Assembly: GCA_009996615.1 (NCBI GenBank) | Contig: JAACZU010000001.1 | Location: 62,001 to 126,000, forward strand | Source of the DNA: Rhodanobacteraceae bacterium | GTDB taxonomy: Bacteria > Pseudomonadota > Gammaproteobacteria > Xanthomonadales > Rhodanobacteraceae | Reading direction: 5' to 3' | Length of the DNA: 64,000 bases | In this document: one piece after another, positions 52,560-61,724 of the stretch | Numbering within the stretch: position 1 is the stretch's first letter | Layout: each line of letters opens with the position of its first letter | Position numbers and translations under genes: made by a program | The notes under the pieces: generated by a model | What the model was told of the DNA's origin: nothing | Database searches by the model: none | The model's input: only the letters and a program-made list of their open reading frames with translations

Positions 52560-53036
52560 TCAATGCAGGTCAAGCTTCTGCGCAAACCCGTCCAGCGCCG
52601 GCCCGCAGCCGTCGTGTTCGATGTCCCAGTCGCCCAGCGACAGCGTGCCTTCGGGCTGCCGGGCGAGCACCTGGCCCATGTCGGTGAACGCATGCTGCGC
52701 GCTGCGCCCGCCCTGCGTGCAGAAGAACGCCGCGCGGCGGATCTCGTCGCGGTGGTCGCGCAGGTAGCGCCGCACCGGGCTCGACACGTGGCCGAACCAG
52801 ACCGGCGTGCCGACCAGCACGAGGTCGTAGTCCTTCGGCGGATGCTGGATCGGCTGCAGCTCGGGCTCCATACCGAACAGCGCCTCGACGGCCGAGCGCA
52901 GGAAGCCGCCGGGGCCGCGGCGCTGGCTGCCGTCCTGGATCGCCTCGACGTCGGCGCCCAGGCGCTTGGCCAGCATTTCGGCGATGCGCTGGGTGTGTCC
53001 GGACCGGCTGTAGTACGCCACCAGGGTCTTGCTCAT
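52560..53036 (-). CDS. Flavodoxin family protein
   Basis: A 158-residue FMN-binding protein: MSKTLVAYYSRSGHTQRIAE is the phosphate-binding loop, DLVLVGTPVWFGHVSSPVR the 60s-type loop, and FFCTQGGRSAQHAF the third. Similar small flavodoxins include NAD(P)H-quinone and protoporphyrinogen-oxidase-like proteins. The gene is divergent from the phosphoketolase gene, and both share the FNR-like site at 53094-53107. A role in anaerobic electron transfer is an inference. Confidence 0.9.
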   Translation of the reverse strand: MSKTLVAYYSRSGHTQRIAEMLAKRLGADVEAIQDGSQRRGPGGFLRSAVEALFGMEPELQPIQHPPKDYDLVLVGTPVWFGHVSSPVRRYLRDHRDEIRRAAFFCTQGGRSAQHAFTDMGQVLARQPEGTLSLGDWDIEHDGCGPALDGFAQKLDLH

Positions 53037-53093
53037 TGCTGCATGCCTCGTGGAACGGAGCCACGAACGCTAGCGCGCCGATCGCGGCGCCGC

Positions 53094-53107
53094 TTGACCG
53101 GGATCAA
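53094..53107. promoter_or_regulatory. FNR/ANR-like site in the flavodoxin-phosphoketolase divergent promoter
   Basis: TTGACCGGGATCAA lies midway in the 130-bp gap. For the phosphoketolase gene, TATAAA at 53127-53132 is a good -10 box whose start would put the site at about -40. The flavodoxin start is 58 bp away on the other side. Confidence 0.75.
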
Positions 53108-53126
53108 CCGCGCGTGCGAAAGCGTT

Positions 53127-53132
53127 TATAAA
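53127..53132 (+). promoter_or_regulatory. -10 box of the phosphoketolase gene
   Basis: TATAAA in an AT-rich patch (GCGTTTATAAAG), about 29 bp centre to centre from the FNR-like palindrome. No -35 box is seen, as expected for an activator-dependent promoter. Confidence 0.65.
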
Positions 53133-53166
53133 GTCGGCCATCGCCCGTCTTCGACGAGGAACGCAG

Positions 53167-55575
53167 ATGATCCGGGAAACGCACGCCGCCGAGCGATTGG
53201 CCACGGCACCCGACGAGCACACGCTGCGCCGGTTGGATGCATGGTGGCGCGCGGCGAACTACCTGTCGGTCGGGCAGATCTACCTGCGCGACAATCCGTT
53301 GCTGCAGCGTCCGCTGAGCCTGGATGACATCAAGCCGCGCCTGCTCGGCCACTGGGGCACGACGCCGGGCCTGAACTTCGTCTACGCGCACCTGAACCGC
53401 GTCATCGCGGCGCGCGATCTCGACATGATCCTGATCACCGGCCCCGGTCACGGCGGGCCGGCGCTGCTCGCCAACACCTGGCTCGAGGGCAGCTACAGCG
53501 AGCTGTATCCACACATCGGGCGCGACGCGGCCGGCATGGCGCGGCTGTTCCGCCAGTTCTCGACGCCCGGCGGCGTGCCGAGCCACGCCGCGCCGGAGAC
53601 GCCTGGCTCGATCCACGAAGGCGGCGAGCTCGGCTATTCGCTCGCGCATGCGTTCGGCGCGGTGTTCGACAACCCGGGCCTGATCGCCTGCTGCGTGGTC
53701 GGCGACGGCGAGGCCGAGACCGGGCCGGCCGCGGCCGCCTGGCACTCGAACAAGTTCCTGAACCCGGCGCATGACGGCGCGGTGCTGCCGATCCTGCACC
53801 TGAACGGCTTCAAGATCGCCAATCCGGCGATCCTCGCGCGCATCGGCCGCGACGAACTCGACAGCCTGCTGACCGGCTACGGCTACCGGCCGCACTGGGT
53901 CGAGGGCGACGATCCGGCGTGCCTGCACCGGCAGATGGCGATGACGCTCGACACCGTGCTCGACGAGATCGCCGCGATCCAGCGCGCCGCGCGCGAACAG
54001 GGCGTGATCGAGCGGCCGCGCTGGCCGATGATCGTGCTGGCCACGCCGAAGGGCTGGACTGCGCCGCACACGGTCGACGGCCGCCGTGTCGAGGGCAGCT
54101 GGCGCGCGCACCAGGTGCCGTTCGACGTGTCGCCCAAACAACCGCAGCACCTGCCGCTGCTGGAGGCATGGTTGCGCAGCTACCGGCCGCAGGAGCTGTT
54201 CGACGCCGATGGCGCGCTGCGCACGGACATCGCCGCGCTGGCACCGCGCGGCAACCGTCGCCTCGGCGCGAACCCGCACGCGAACGGCGGCCTGCTGCTG
54301 CAGGACCTGGAGCTGCCGGACTTCCGCGACTACGCGGTCGAGGTGCCGCATCCGGGCGCGACCGATGCCGAGGCCACGCGCGTGCTCGGCGTGTGGCTGC
54401 GCGACGTGATGCGCGCGAATGCGGCGCGGCGCGACTTCCGCGTGGTCGGCCCGGACGAGACCGCCTCGAACCGGCTCGATGCGCTGTTCGAGGCGACCGG
54501 GCGCACTTGGTACGCCGAGCGCCGCGACGACGACGGCGCGCACCTGGCCGCGGACGGCCGCGTGATGGAGATCCTGAGCGAGCACACCTGCCAGGGCTGG
54601 CTGGAAGGCTACCTGCTGACCGGCCGGCACGGCCTGTTCAATTGCTACGAGGCGTTCATCCACATCGTCGACTCGATGTTCAACCAGCACGCGAAGTGGC
54701 TGAAGGTCAGCCGCGAAGTGCCATGGCGGCGGCCGATCGCATCGCTCAACTACCTGCTCAGCTCGCACGTCTGGCGCCAGGACCACAACGGCTTCTCGCA
54801 CCAGGACCCCGGCTTCATCGACCACGTCGTCAACAAGAAGGCCGACATCGTCCGCGTCTACCTGCCGCCGGACGCGAACACGCTGCTGTGCGTGGCCGAC
54901 CAGTGCCTGCGCAGCCGGCATCTGGTCAACGTGATCGTTGCCGGCAAGCAGCCGGCGCCGCAGTGGCTGGACATGGACGCGGCGGTCAAGCACTGCGCCA
55001 GCGGCATCGGCATCTGGGAATGGGCCAGCAACGACCGCGGCGTCGAGCCGGACGTGGTCATGGCCTGCGCCGGCGACGTGCCGACGCTGGAGACGCTGGC
55101 CGCGGTCGACCTGCTGCGCCGGCACGTGCCGCAGTTGCGCATCCGCGTCGTCAACGTGGTCGACCTGATGACGCTGCAGCCGGCCGAGGAGCATCCGCAC
55201 GGCCTGTCCGCGCGCGAGTTCGACACGCTGTTCACGACCGACAAGCCGATCATCTTCGCCTACCACGGCTATCCGTGGCTGATCCACCGGCTCGCCTACC
55301 GCCGCACGAATCATCCGAACCTGCACGTGCGCGGCTACAAGGAGGAGGGCACCACGACCACGCCGTTCGACATGGTCGTGCGCAACGACCTCGACCGCTT
55401 CCACCTCGCCGGCGACGTGATCGACCGCGTGCCCAAGCTCGCCGACATCGCCGCCTACGCGCGCCAGGCCCTGCGCGACAAGCTGGTCGAGCACCGCGAA
55501 TACATCCTCGCCCACGGCCAGGACCTGCCCGAGGTCAGCGAGTGGCGCTGGCCGCATCGGGCGCCGGTGGGGTGA
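53167..55575 (+). CDS. xfp: Xylulose-5-phosphate/fructose-6-phosphate phosphoketolase
   Basis: An 802-residue ThDP enzyme with phosphoketolase signatures: [95 protein letters not shown] (ThDP) and [18 protein letters not shown]. It cleaves sugar phosphates with phosphate to acetyl phosphate plus a shorter sugar phosphate. Acetate kinase or Pta genes are not in the window. GAGGAA precedes the ATG. The promoter is FNR-like, consistent with ATP yield under low oxygen. Confidence 0.97.
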   Translation: MIRETHAAERLATAPDEHTLRRLDAWWRAANYLSVGQIYLRDNPLLQRPLSLDDIKPRLLGHWGTTPGLNFVYAHLNRVIAARDLDMILITGPGHGGPALLANTWLEGSYSELYPHIGRDAAGMARLFRQFSTPGGVPSHAAPETPGSIHEGGELGYSLAHAFGAVFDNPGLIACCVVGDGEAETGPAAAAWHSNKFLNPAHDGAVLPILHLNGFKIANPAILARIGRDELDSLLTGYGYRPHWVEGDDPACLHRQMAMTLDTVLDEIAAIQRAAREQGVIERPRWPMIVLATPKGWTAPHTVDGRRVEGSWRAHQVPFDVSPKQPQHLPLLEAWLRSYRPQELFDADGALRTDIAALAPRGNRRLGANPHANGGLLLQDLELPDFRDYAVEVPHPGATDAEATRVLGVWLRDVMRANAARRDFRVVGPDETASNRLDALFEATGRTWYAERRDDDGAHLAADGRVMEILSEHTCQGWLEGYLLTGRHGLFNCYEAFIHIVDSMFNQHAKWLKVSREVPWRRPIASLNYLLSSHVWRQDHNGFSHQDPGFIDHVVNKKADIVRVYLPPDANTLLCVADQCLRSRHLVNVIVAGKQPAPQWLDMDAAVKHCASGIGIWEWASNDRGVEPDVVMACAGDVPTLETLAAVDLLRRHVPQLRIRVVNVVDLMTLQPAEEHPHGLSAREFDTLFTTDKPIIFAYHGYPWLIHRLAYRRTNHPNLHVRGYKEEGTTTTPFDMVVRNDLDRFHLAGDVIDRVPKLADIAAYARQALRDKLVEHREYILAHGQDLPEVSEWRWPHRAPVG

Positions 55576-55793
55576 GGCGCCTGGCCCTCTCCCGGGGGAT
55601 CGGGCTTGCGCGTGCAGCGATGTGCGCGACGGTGCACCGTCCCTCGTCGCGGGACCGATCTGCATCGCTCCGGTTTCCGCCCGGTCCCGCGCCGCGCCGG
55701 CCGGAGAGCCTGCAAATCCACCGCAACACGCGCGGCGTATGATGCCGCCGGATCGGCCCACGGCGCAGATGCAGTCGACGCGCGGAGGTACGC

Positions 55794-57245
55794 ATGCCAC
55801 TCGATCGGCGCGAATTCCTCGGCCTGGCCGGGCTGGCCGCGCTCGCCGCTGCAAATCCGCGCGCGGTCGCGGCGGCCGCACCGCCGGCCGACTACACGCT
55901 GCGGATCGCGCGCAGCCTGGTCGAGCTCGCGCCGGACCACATCGTCTCGACCACCACCTACAACGGCCAATTCCCCGGGCCGCTGCTGCGCCTGCGCGAA
56001 GGCCGGCGCGTCCTCGTCGACGTCCACAACGACACCGACGTGCCCGAGCAGCTGCACTGGCACGGCCAGACCGTGCCGGTCGACGTTGACGGCGCCGGCG
56101 AGGAGGGCACGCCGTTCATCCCGCCGCGCGGCATGCGCCGGCTCGCGTTCACGCCGGGCCCGGCCGGCCTGCGCTTCTACCACACGCACGTGCTGGCTGG
56201 CAGCGACCTCACGCGGGGCCAGTACAGCGGCCAGGTCGGGCCGGTCTACATCGAGCCGCGCCACGAGCCGGGCGCGTACGACCGCGAGGTGTTCCTCGTG
56301 CTGAAGGAGTTCGATCCGTTCTTCAGCCAGGGCGGCGACATGGCGATGGACGTGCTGCAACCGCGCGAGCGCGACGCGCAGCTGGAACAGCGTGGCGAGG
56401 CGGCGATGCACGCCTCGCTCGCCGCCGGCGCGCCACACGGCTACGAGGTCGGCTACCAGGCGTTCGCGATCAACGGGCGCATGCTCGGCCACGGCGAGCC
56501 GATTCGCGTGAAGGCGGGCGAGCGCGTGCTGTTGCATGTCGTCAATGGCAGCGCGACCGAGATCCGCAGCCTCGCCCTGCCGGGCCACGTGTTCCAGGTC
56601 GTGGCGCTCGACGGCAACCCGGTGCCGCGGCCGGTCGAGGTGCCGGTGCTGTGGCTGGGCACCGCCGAACGCATCAGCGCGATCGTCGAGATGAGGCATC
56701 CGGGCGTGTGGATCCTCGGCGACCTCGACGACGACGACCGTGCACGCGGCATGGGTATCGTGGTCGAATACGCCGGCCAGCATGGCAAGCCGCGCTGGGA
56801 CAAACCCGCACCGTTCGGCTGGGACTACCGGCGCTTCGCCAAGGGCGACGTCGCCGTGGCCGACGTGGATGACGTGATCGAGATGACCTTCGCCAAGCAG
56901 AACGCCGCCGAACACGGCTTCAACCGCTGGACCATCAACGGCGTCGCGTTCGACATGCGCGCGATGCAGCCGCGGTTCCGGCTGCACCACGGGCGCCGCT
57001 ACCGGCTGCGCCTGCACAACGCCAGCGACGACATCCATCCGATGCACCTGCACCGCCACACGTTCGAGCTCCAGCGCATCGCCGGACAGCCGGTCGGCGG
57101 CCTGCGCAAGGACGTCGCGATGCTCGGCGGCTACCAGTCGATGGAGGTCGACTTCACCGCCGACCAGCCGGGCCTGTCGCTGTTCCACTGCCACATGCAG
57201 TTGCACATGGACTTCGGTTTCATGGCGCTGTTCGAGTGCGCATGA
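55794..57245 (+). CDS. Multicopper oxidase with Tat signal
   Basis: A 483-residue protein. The N-terminal DRREFLGLAGLAALAA is a Tat signal. The copper motifs are complete: LHWHGQTV (near 86), FYHTHVLAG, HPMHLHRHTFEL (near 412) and FHCHMQLHMDFGFM (near 465), with the type 1 Cys and axial Met in the last. It oxidises a substrate (metal ion, phenol or similar) with reduction of O2 to water in the periplasm. TATGAT at 55738-55743 is a possible -10 box. Its stop overlaps the chromate transporter ATG (ATGA), so the two are coupled. Confidence 0.93.
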   Translation: MPLDRREFLGLAGLAALAAANPRAVAAAAPPADYTLRIARSLVELAPDHIVSTTTYNGQFPGPLLRLREGRRVLVDVHNDTDVPEQLHWHGQTVPVDVDGAGEEGTPFIPPRGMRRLAFTPGPAGLRFYHTHVLAGSDLTRGQYSGQVGPVYIEPRHEPGAYDREVFLVLKEFDPFFSQGGDMAMDVLQPRERDAQLEQRGEAAMHASLAAGAPHGYEVGYQAFAINGRMLGHGEPIRVKAGERVLLHVVNGSATEIRSLALPGHVFQVVALDGNPVPRPVEVPVLWLGTAERISAIVEMRHPGVWILGDLDDDDRARGMGIVVEYAGQHGKPRWDKPAPFGWDYRRFAKGDVAVADVDDVIEMTFAKQNAAEHGFNRWTINGVAFDMRAMQPRFRLHHGRRYRLRLHNASDDIHPMHLHRHTFELQRIAGQPVGGLRKDVAMLGGYQSMEVDFTADQPGLSLFHCHMQLHMDFGFMALFECA

Positions 57246-58444
57246 CGGCCGCGATCTCGCGCCCGCCGGGTCGCGCGATCGAGGTCGGCCTGGCGTTCCT
57301 GCGCCTGGGCCTGACCTCGTTCGGTGGCCCAATCGCGCATCTGGGCTACTTCCACCGCGAGTTCGTGCAGCGCCGCGCGTGGCTCGACGAGGCGCACTTC
57401 GCGCAACTGCTCGCGCTGTGCCAGTTCCTGCCGGGGCCGGCGAGCAGCCAGCTCGGCTTTTCGATCGGCCTGCTGCGTGCCGGCTGGGCCGGCGCGCTGG
57501 CCGCGTTCGTCGGCTTCACGCTGCCGTCGGCGTTGCTGCTGTTCGTGTTCGCCGCGCTCAGCGACCGCCTCGGCGGACCGTGGGGGCAGGGCGCCATCCA
57601 CGGCCTCAAGCTCGTCGCGGTCGCGGTGGTCGCACAGGGCGTGCTCGGCATGGCGCGCAGCCTCACGCCGGACGCACCGCGCGCGCTGCTGGCCGCGCTC
57701 GCCGCCGGCGTGATCGCGGCCTTCGGCCAGGCGTGGCTGCAACTCGTCGTCGTCGCCGCCGGCGCCGCGCTCGGGCCGTGGCTGTGCCGCGGCATCGGCG
57801 CGCAGCCGGGCGGCACGTTCGCGTTGCACTACGGCCGGCGCACCGGCGCCGTCCTGCTCGGCGTGTTCGCCGCGCTGCTCGCGCTCGCGCTGGCACCGCT
57901 GGCGTGGCCGCCGCTCGGCGCGGTCGCGGGTGCGTTCTACCGCGCCGGCGCGCTCGTGTTCGGCGGCGGCCACGTCGTGCTGCCGCTGCTCGAACAGGCG
58001 GTGGTCGCGCCGGGCTGGGTCGATCGCGACACGTTCCTCGCCGGCTACGGCGCCGCGCAGGCGGTGCCCGGGCCGATGTTCACGTTCGCCGCATTCCTCG
58101 GCGAACGCCTGCAGGGCGGCCACGGCGGCGTCGCCGGCGCGCTGGTCGGCCTGCTCGCGGTGTTCGCGCCGGGCCTGCTGCTGGTCGCCGGCGCGCTGCC
58201 GTTCTGGCGCGCACTGGCCACGCGCGCCGGCGCCGCGCGCGTGCTCGCCGGTGTCAACGCAAGCGTGGTCGGCCTGCTCGCGGCGGCCCTGTACGACCCG
58301 GTCTGGACCAGCGCGGTCCACGACGGCGCCGACTTCGCGATCGCGCTGGTCGCGTTCACGCTGCTGGTCGCGGCGCGATGGCCCGCGCTCGCAGTGGTCG
58401 CCTGGTGCGTCGTCGCCGCGATGCTTCGCGCGGCGGTGGGCTGA
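57242..58444 (+). CDS. chrA: Chromate transporter (ChrA family, two CHR domains)
   Basis: A 400-residue membrane protein of about ten helices with two homologous halves. The first has LTSFGGPIAHLGYFHREFV and CQFLPGPASSQLGFSIG; the second has LVFGGGHVVLPLLEQAVV and GYGAAQAVPGPMFTFAAFLG. This long-chain ChrA form exports chromate in Pseudomonas and Cupriavidus; other CHR proteins have unknown anions. It is translationally coupled to the multicopper oxidase. Confidence 0.93.
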   Translation: MTAAISRPPGRAIEVGLAFLRLGLTSFGGPIAHLGYFHREFVQRRAWLDEAHFAQLLALCQFLPGPASSQLGFSIGLLRAGWAGALAAFVGFTLPSALLLFVFAALSDRLGGPWGQGAIHGLKLVAVAVVAQGVLGMARSLTPDAPRALLAALAAGVIAAFGQAWLQLVVVAAGAALGPWLCRGIGAQPGGTFALHYGRRTGAVLLGVFAALLALALAPLAWPPLGAVAGAFYRAGALVFGGGHVVLPLLEQAVVAPGWVDRDTFLAGYGAAQAVPGPMFTFAAFLGERLQGGHGGVAGALVGLLAVFAPGLLLVAGALPFWRALATRAGAARVLAGVNASVVGLLAAALYDPVWTSAVHDGADFAIALVAFTLLVAARWPALAVVAWCVVAAMLRAAVG

Positions 58445-58468
58445 CCCGTCGCGGCGCCGCAGAGCTTT

Positions 58469-58523
58469 CGTAGGCTCGCGACCGGCGCCGTTTGCCGGCC
58501 GGCCTGCGGCCGTCCAGCCTACG
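58469..58523. repeat. CGTAGGCT...AGCCTACG inverted repeat
   Basis: Arms CGTAGGCT (58469-58476) and AGCCTACG (58516-58523) enclose GCCGGCCGGCCTGCGGCCG, which also occurs in the element at 60292-60357. It lies behind chrA, 65 bp before an FNR-like site. Confidence 0.7.
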
Positions 58524-58587
58524 CGGTCCGCACAGCCGTGTAGCCCGGGTAAGCGAAGCGCACCCGGGAGCTTTCCCTTCGGCCGGC

Positions 58588-58601
58588 TTGATGCAGGTCA
58601 A
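58588..58601 (+). promoter_or_regulatory. FNR/ANR-like site upstream of the ABC-2 exporter genes
   Basis: TTGATGCAGGTCAA, identical to the minus-strand reading of the site at 46051-46064; the shared context is GGCTTGATGCAGGTCAACCC with one difference. GATAGT at 58623-58628 is centred 31 bp downstream, giving about -41.5. Confidence 0.7.
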
Positions 58602-58654
58602 CCCGTCCGCGGCGGGCGCGGCGATAGTCGGCTGGCGCCGTCGCGGAGTGCAGC

Positions 58655-59467
58655 GTGCAGGAACCATCCGGGCCTTGGGCGATCGAGACCGAGCGGCTGA
58701 CGCGCCGGTTCGGCGATCTCGTCGCGGTCGACCGCGTGGACCTGCGCATCGCGCGCGGCGCGCTATTCGGCCTGCTCGGCCCGAACGGCGCCGGCAAGAC
58801 CACGCTGGTGAAGATGCTGGCGACGCTGCTGCGCCCGACCTCCGGCAGCGCGCGCGTCGCCGGCCACGACATCCTGCGCGAGGCGGCCGCGGTGCGCCGC
58901 GCGATCGGCTACGTGCCGCAGATGCTGTCGGCCGACGGTGCGCTGACCGCGCGCGAGAACCTGCGGCTGTCGGCTGGCCTGTACGGCATCGCGCGCGCCG
59001 AACGCAACGCGCGCATCGCCGAGGCACTCGCGTTCATGGGCCTGAGCGAGGCCGCCGACCGCCTCGTGCGCACCTACTCGGGCGGCATGATCCGCCGCCT
59101 CGAACTGGCGCAGGCGATGCTGCACCGGCCGCAGGTGCTGTTCCTCGACGAGCCGACGATCGGCCTCGACCCGGTCGCGCGGCGCACGGTGTGGGACCGC
59201 CTGCGCGAGATGCGCGCCAGCTACGGCATGAGCGTCTTGCTGACCACGCACGACATGGAGGAGGCCGACCAGCTCTGCGACGAACTGGCGATCCTGCACC
59301 TGGGCAGCGTCGGCGTGGTCGGCAAGCCCGCCGAGCTGAAGGCCGCGCTCGGCCCGCAGGCGACGCTGGACGACGTGTTCATCCAGTACAGCGGCGCGCA
59401 CCTGGAGGAGGGCGGCCACTACCGCGACGTGCGCCAGGCGCGTTCGACCGCGAAGCGGCTGGGCTGA
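58655..59467 (+). CDS. ABC transporter ATP-binding protein (DrrA/NodI type)
   Basis: A 270-residue ATPase: Walker A LLGPNGAGKTTLVKMLATLL, signature YSGGMIRRLELAQAMLHRP, Walker B VLFLDEPTIGLDPVARRTVW and H-loop LLTTHDMEEADQLCDEL. It matches the DrrA/ABC-2 exporter group. It starts with GTG at 58655, with GGAG at good spacing. It is 2 bp upstream of its permease gene. The shared promoter carries an FNR-like site. Confidence 0.93.
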   Translation: MQEPSGPWAIETERLTRRFGDLVAVDRVDLRIARGALFGLLGPNGAGKTTLVKMLATLLRPTSGSARVAGHDILREAAAVRRAIGYVPQMLSADGALTARENLRLSAGLYGIARAERNARIAEALAFMGLSEAADRLVRTYSGGMIRRLELAQAMLHRPQVLFLDEPTIGLDPVARRTVWDRLREMRASYGMSVLLTTHDMEEADQLCDELAILHLGSVGVVGKPAELKAALGPQATLDDVFIQYSGAHLEEGGHYRDVRQARSTAKRLG

Positions 59468-59469
59468 CG

Positions 59470-60240
59470 ATGCTCGCGTTCCTCGGCCAGAGCGCGGCGG
59501 TCGCCACGGCGGAGCTGCGCAAGCTGCTGCGCGATCCGACCGAGATGTTCTCGCGCGCGATCCAGCCGGTGCTGTGGCTCACCGTGTTCGGCCAGGTGTT
59601 CGCCGGTGTGCACGGCATCCCGACCGGCGGCGTGCCTTACCTCGACTTCATGGCGCCGGGCATCCTCGCCCAGAGCGTGCTGTTCAGCGCGATCTTCTAC
59701 GGCATCGCGGTGATCTGGGAGCGCGACCTCGGCATCGTGCACAAGCTGCTCGTCTCGCCAGCCAGCCGCGCCGCGCTGGTGCTCGGCAAGGCCGCCTCGG
59801 CCGGGTTGCGCGGCGTGGTGCAGGCGGTGATCGTCTACGCGATCGCCTCGCTGCTGCACATCGCGCTGCGCTGGGAGCCGCTGGCAATCCTCGGCGTGCT
59901 GTGCGGCGTGCTGCTCGGCGCCGCCACGTTCGCGACGTTCTCGCTGATCATGGCCTGCATCGTGAAGACGCGCGAGCGCTTCATGGGCATCGGCCAGGTG
60001 CTGACGATGCCCTTGTTCTTCGCCAGCAACGCGATCTATCCGCTCGACCTGATGCCGCCGTGGCTGCACGCGATCGCGCTGGTCAACCCGCTGACCTACC
60101 TGGTCGACGCGTTGCGCACGCAGATGATCGTGACCGGCACGGCCACCCACGGCTTCCTCGTCGACCTGCTCGTGCTCGGGCTTGTGTTCGTGCTGTTCGT
60201 GGCGATCGCGGCGCGGCTGTATCCGGCGCTGGCGCGATAG
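59470..60240 (+). CDS. ABC-2 type transporter permease
   Basis: A 256-residue permease with six hydrophobic segments and the ABC-2 signature region VNPLTYLVDALRTQMI near the C-terminus. IVHKLLVSPASRAALVLGKA and FFASNAIYPLDLMPPWLHAI are typical of DrrB/NodJ-like proteins. Substrates in the family are drugs, lipids or polysaccharide precursors. It forms a two-gene exporter with the ATPase upstream. Confidence 0.92.
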   Translation: MLAFLGQSAAVATAELRKLLRDPTEMFSRAIQPVLWLTVFGQVFAGVHGIPTGGVPYLDFMAPGILAQSVLFSAIFYGIAVIWERDLGIVHKLLVSPASRAALVLGKAASAGLRGVVQAVIVYAIASLLHIALRWEPLAILGVLCGVLLGAATFATFSLIMACIVKTRERFMGIGQVLTMPLFFASNAIYPLDLMPPWLHAIALVNPLTYLVDALRTQMIVTGTATHGFLVDLLVLGLVFVLFVAIAARLYPALAR

Positions 60241-60291
60241 GGGGCGTGGGCGGCAGAAACATGCGTGACGGCCTCACCCGCAGCGCCACCG

Positions 60292-60357
60292 CAGGCTGGG
60301 CGCGCGCAGCGCGACCGGCGCCTTTTTGCCGGCCGGCCTGCGGCCGTCCAGCCTACT
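60292..60357. repeat. CAGGCTGGGCG...CCAGCCTACTG repeat
   Basis: Shares its left part with 52312-52373 and its centre (GCCGGCCGGCCTGCGGCCG) with 58469-58523. It stands just before an FNR-like site, as does the 58.5 kb element. Confidence 0.65.
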
Positions 60358-60375
60358 GGGCCGATCACACGCCGC

Positions 60376-60389
60376 TTGATCTGGCTCAA
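60376..60389 (+). promoter_or_regulatory. FNR/ANR-like site upstream of the DUF3300 gene
   Basis: TTGATCTGGCTCAA. GATGAT at 60411-60416 is centred 31 bp downstream, again giving a site at about -41.5. Confidence 0.65.
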
Positions 60390-60447
60390 CCGGCGCCGCG
60401 GCGGTGGCGGGATGATGCGTGGACACTGTTCCGCGCCGGGTGCTGCC

Positions 60448-61668
60448 ATGAAACGGGCCGCAAGAATCCTGATGGTGCTGGCGTTGTGGGTGACGCTGGG
60501 CGCAGCTGCGCAGGACGTACCGCCGGCACCCGCGGCGACGGACGGCAATCCGGCCTTCACGCAGCAGGAACTGGACCAGATGCTGGCGCCGATTGCGCTG
60601 TATCCGGACGCACTGCTGTCGCAGGTGCTGATGGCCGCGACTTATCCGCTCGAGGTGGTGGAAGCGGCGCGCTGGTCGCGCGCGCATCCGGACCTCAGCG
60701 GCGATGCGGCCGTGCAGGCGGTCGCCGACCAGGCCTGGGACCCGAGCGTGAAATCGCTGCTCGCGTTCCCGCAACTGCTGCAGACGATGGACGAGAAGCT
60801 CGACTGGACCGAGCGTCTCGGCGATGCGTTCCTGTCGCAGCAGGCGCAGGTCATGGACACGGCGCAGGAACTGCGCCGCAGGGCCGAGGCCGCCGGCAAC
60901 CTGCAGAGCAGCGGGCGGATCGAGGTGCAGCAGGAAGGCGGCAACATCGACATCGTGCCGACGGATCCGTTGGTCGTCTACGTGCCGTACTACGATCCGT
61001 CCCTCGTCTACGGCGACTGGTGGTGGCCCGAACCGCCGGTGTTCTGGGCGCCGTGGCCCGGCTACGCCTGGTATGGCGATTTCGCCTGGGGCGTGGGCAT
61101 CGGCATTGGCCTGGACTTCTTCTTTGGCCGCTGCGATTGGCCCTACCACCGCGTGTTCATCGACGACCGCCGCCACTGGTTCGCGCACGAGCCGCCCGAG
61201 CGCCACGAGTGGGAGCACAACGCCGCGCACCGCCTCGGCGTGCCGTATCGCACGCCGGCGCTGAACCGGCAGTTCGGTCGCGCTGGCGCCTCGCGCCGCG
61301 CGTTCGACGCCTACCGTGGCTGGGCGACGCCGCGCCCCGAGCCGACGCCGCCGGTGCGTGCGCCGCAGCCGCAGCGCGGGGCGGTGCCGACGATCCGTGC
61401 GCCGCGGCCGCAGCGCGGGGCGGTGCCGCCGATCCGAGCGCCGCAGCCGCCGCGCGAGGGAATCCCCACGCTGCGCACGCCGCAGATGGCTGCACCGCCG
61501 CGCATGGCGCCGCAGCGTGGCGTCGAGGCGCAGCCGCAGTTCGCCGCGCCACGCGGCCACGCGTTCGAGGGCATCGGACGCGGCCCCGAGGTGCGCGACT
61601 TCAGCGCGCGCGGCCATCAGAGCTTCCAGAACGCGCCGGCGCGCAGCGCCCCGCCGCCGCGTCGCTGA
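60448..61668 (+). CDS. DUF3300 domain protein, exported
   Basis: A 406-residue protein with a signal peptide (ILMVLALWVTLGAAAQ). Residues about 30-200 are DUF3300: QQELDQMLAPIALYPDALLS, MAATYPLEVVEAARW, DPSVKSLLAFP. A Trp/Tyr-rich centre (YGDWWWPEPPVFWAPWPG) and a Pro/Arg-rich tail follow. The tail has three 13-residue repeats of the RAPQPQRGAVP type. DUF3300 genes often stand next to DUF2950 genes, as here. Function unknown; an envelope location is likely. The promoter carries an FNR-like site. Confidence 0.88.
   Translation: MKRAARILMVLALWVTLGAAAQDVPPAPAATDGNPAFTQQELDQMLAPIALYPDALLSQVLMAATYPLEVVEAARWSRAHPDLSGDAAVQAVADQAWDPSVKSLLAFPQLLQTMDEKLDWTERLGDAFLSQQAQVMDTAQELRRRAEAAGNLQSSGRIEVQQEGGNIDIVPTDPLVVYVPYYDPSLVYGDWWWPEPPVFWAPWPGYAWYGDFAWGVGIGIGLDFFFGRCDWPYHRVFIDDRRHWFAHEPPERHEWEHNAAHRLGVPYRTPALNRQFGRAGASRRAFDAYRGWATPRPEPTPPVRAPQPQRGAVPTIRAPRPQRGAVPPIRAPQPPREGIPTLRTPQMAAPPRMAPQRGVEAQPQFAAPRGHAFEGIGRGPEVRDFSARGHQSFQNAPARSAPPPRR
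61353..61469 (+). repeat. 39-bp tandem repeat in the DUF3300 gene
   Basis: Three 39-bp units (61353-61391, 61392-61430, 61431-61469) encode [V/I]RAPxPQRGAVPx; the third is more diverged and a partial fourth may follow. The Pro/Arg-rich tail can change length by slippage. Confidence 0.75.
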
Positions 61669-61724
61669 TCGGCTCGCACGCGCGCGCGTCGTTGCGCATG
61701 AATCGACTCGACGAGGACCCTCTC

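Noticed and set aside
52555-52580. Possible sixth FNR-like box (CTTGACCTGCATTGATG on the minus strand)
   Set aside because: The right half reads ATTGA, not ATCAA, and it lies at the end of the flavodoxin coding sequence.
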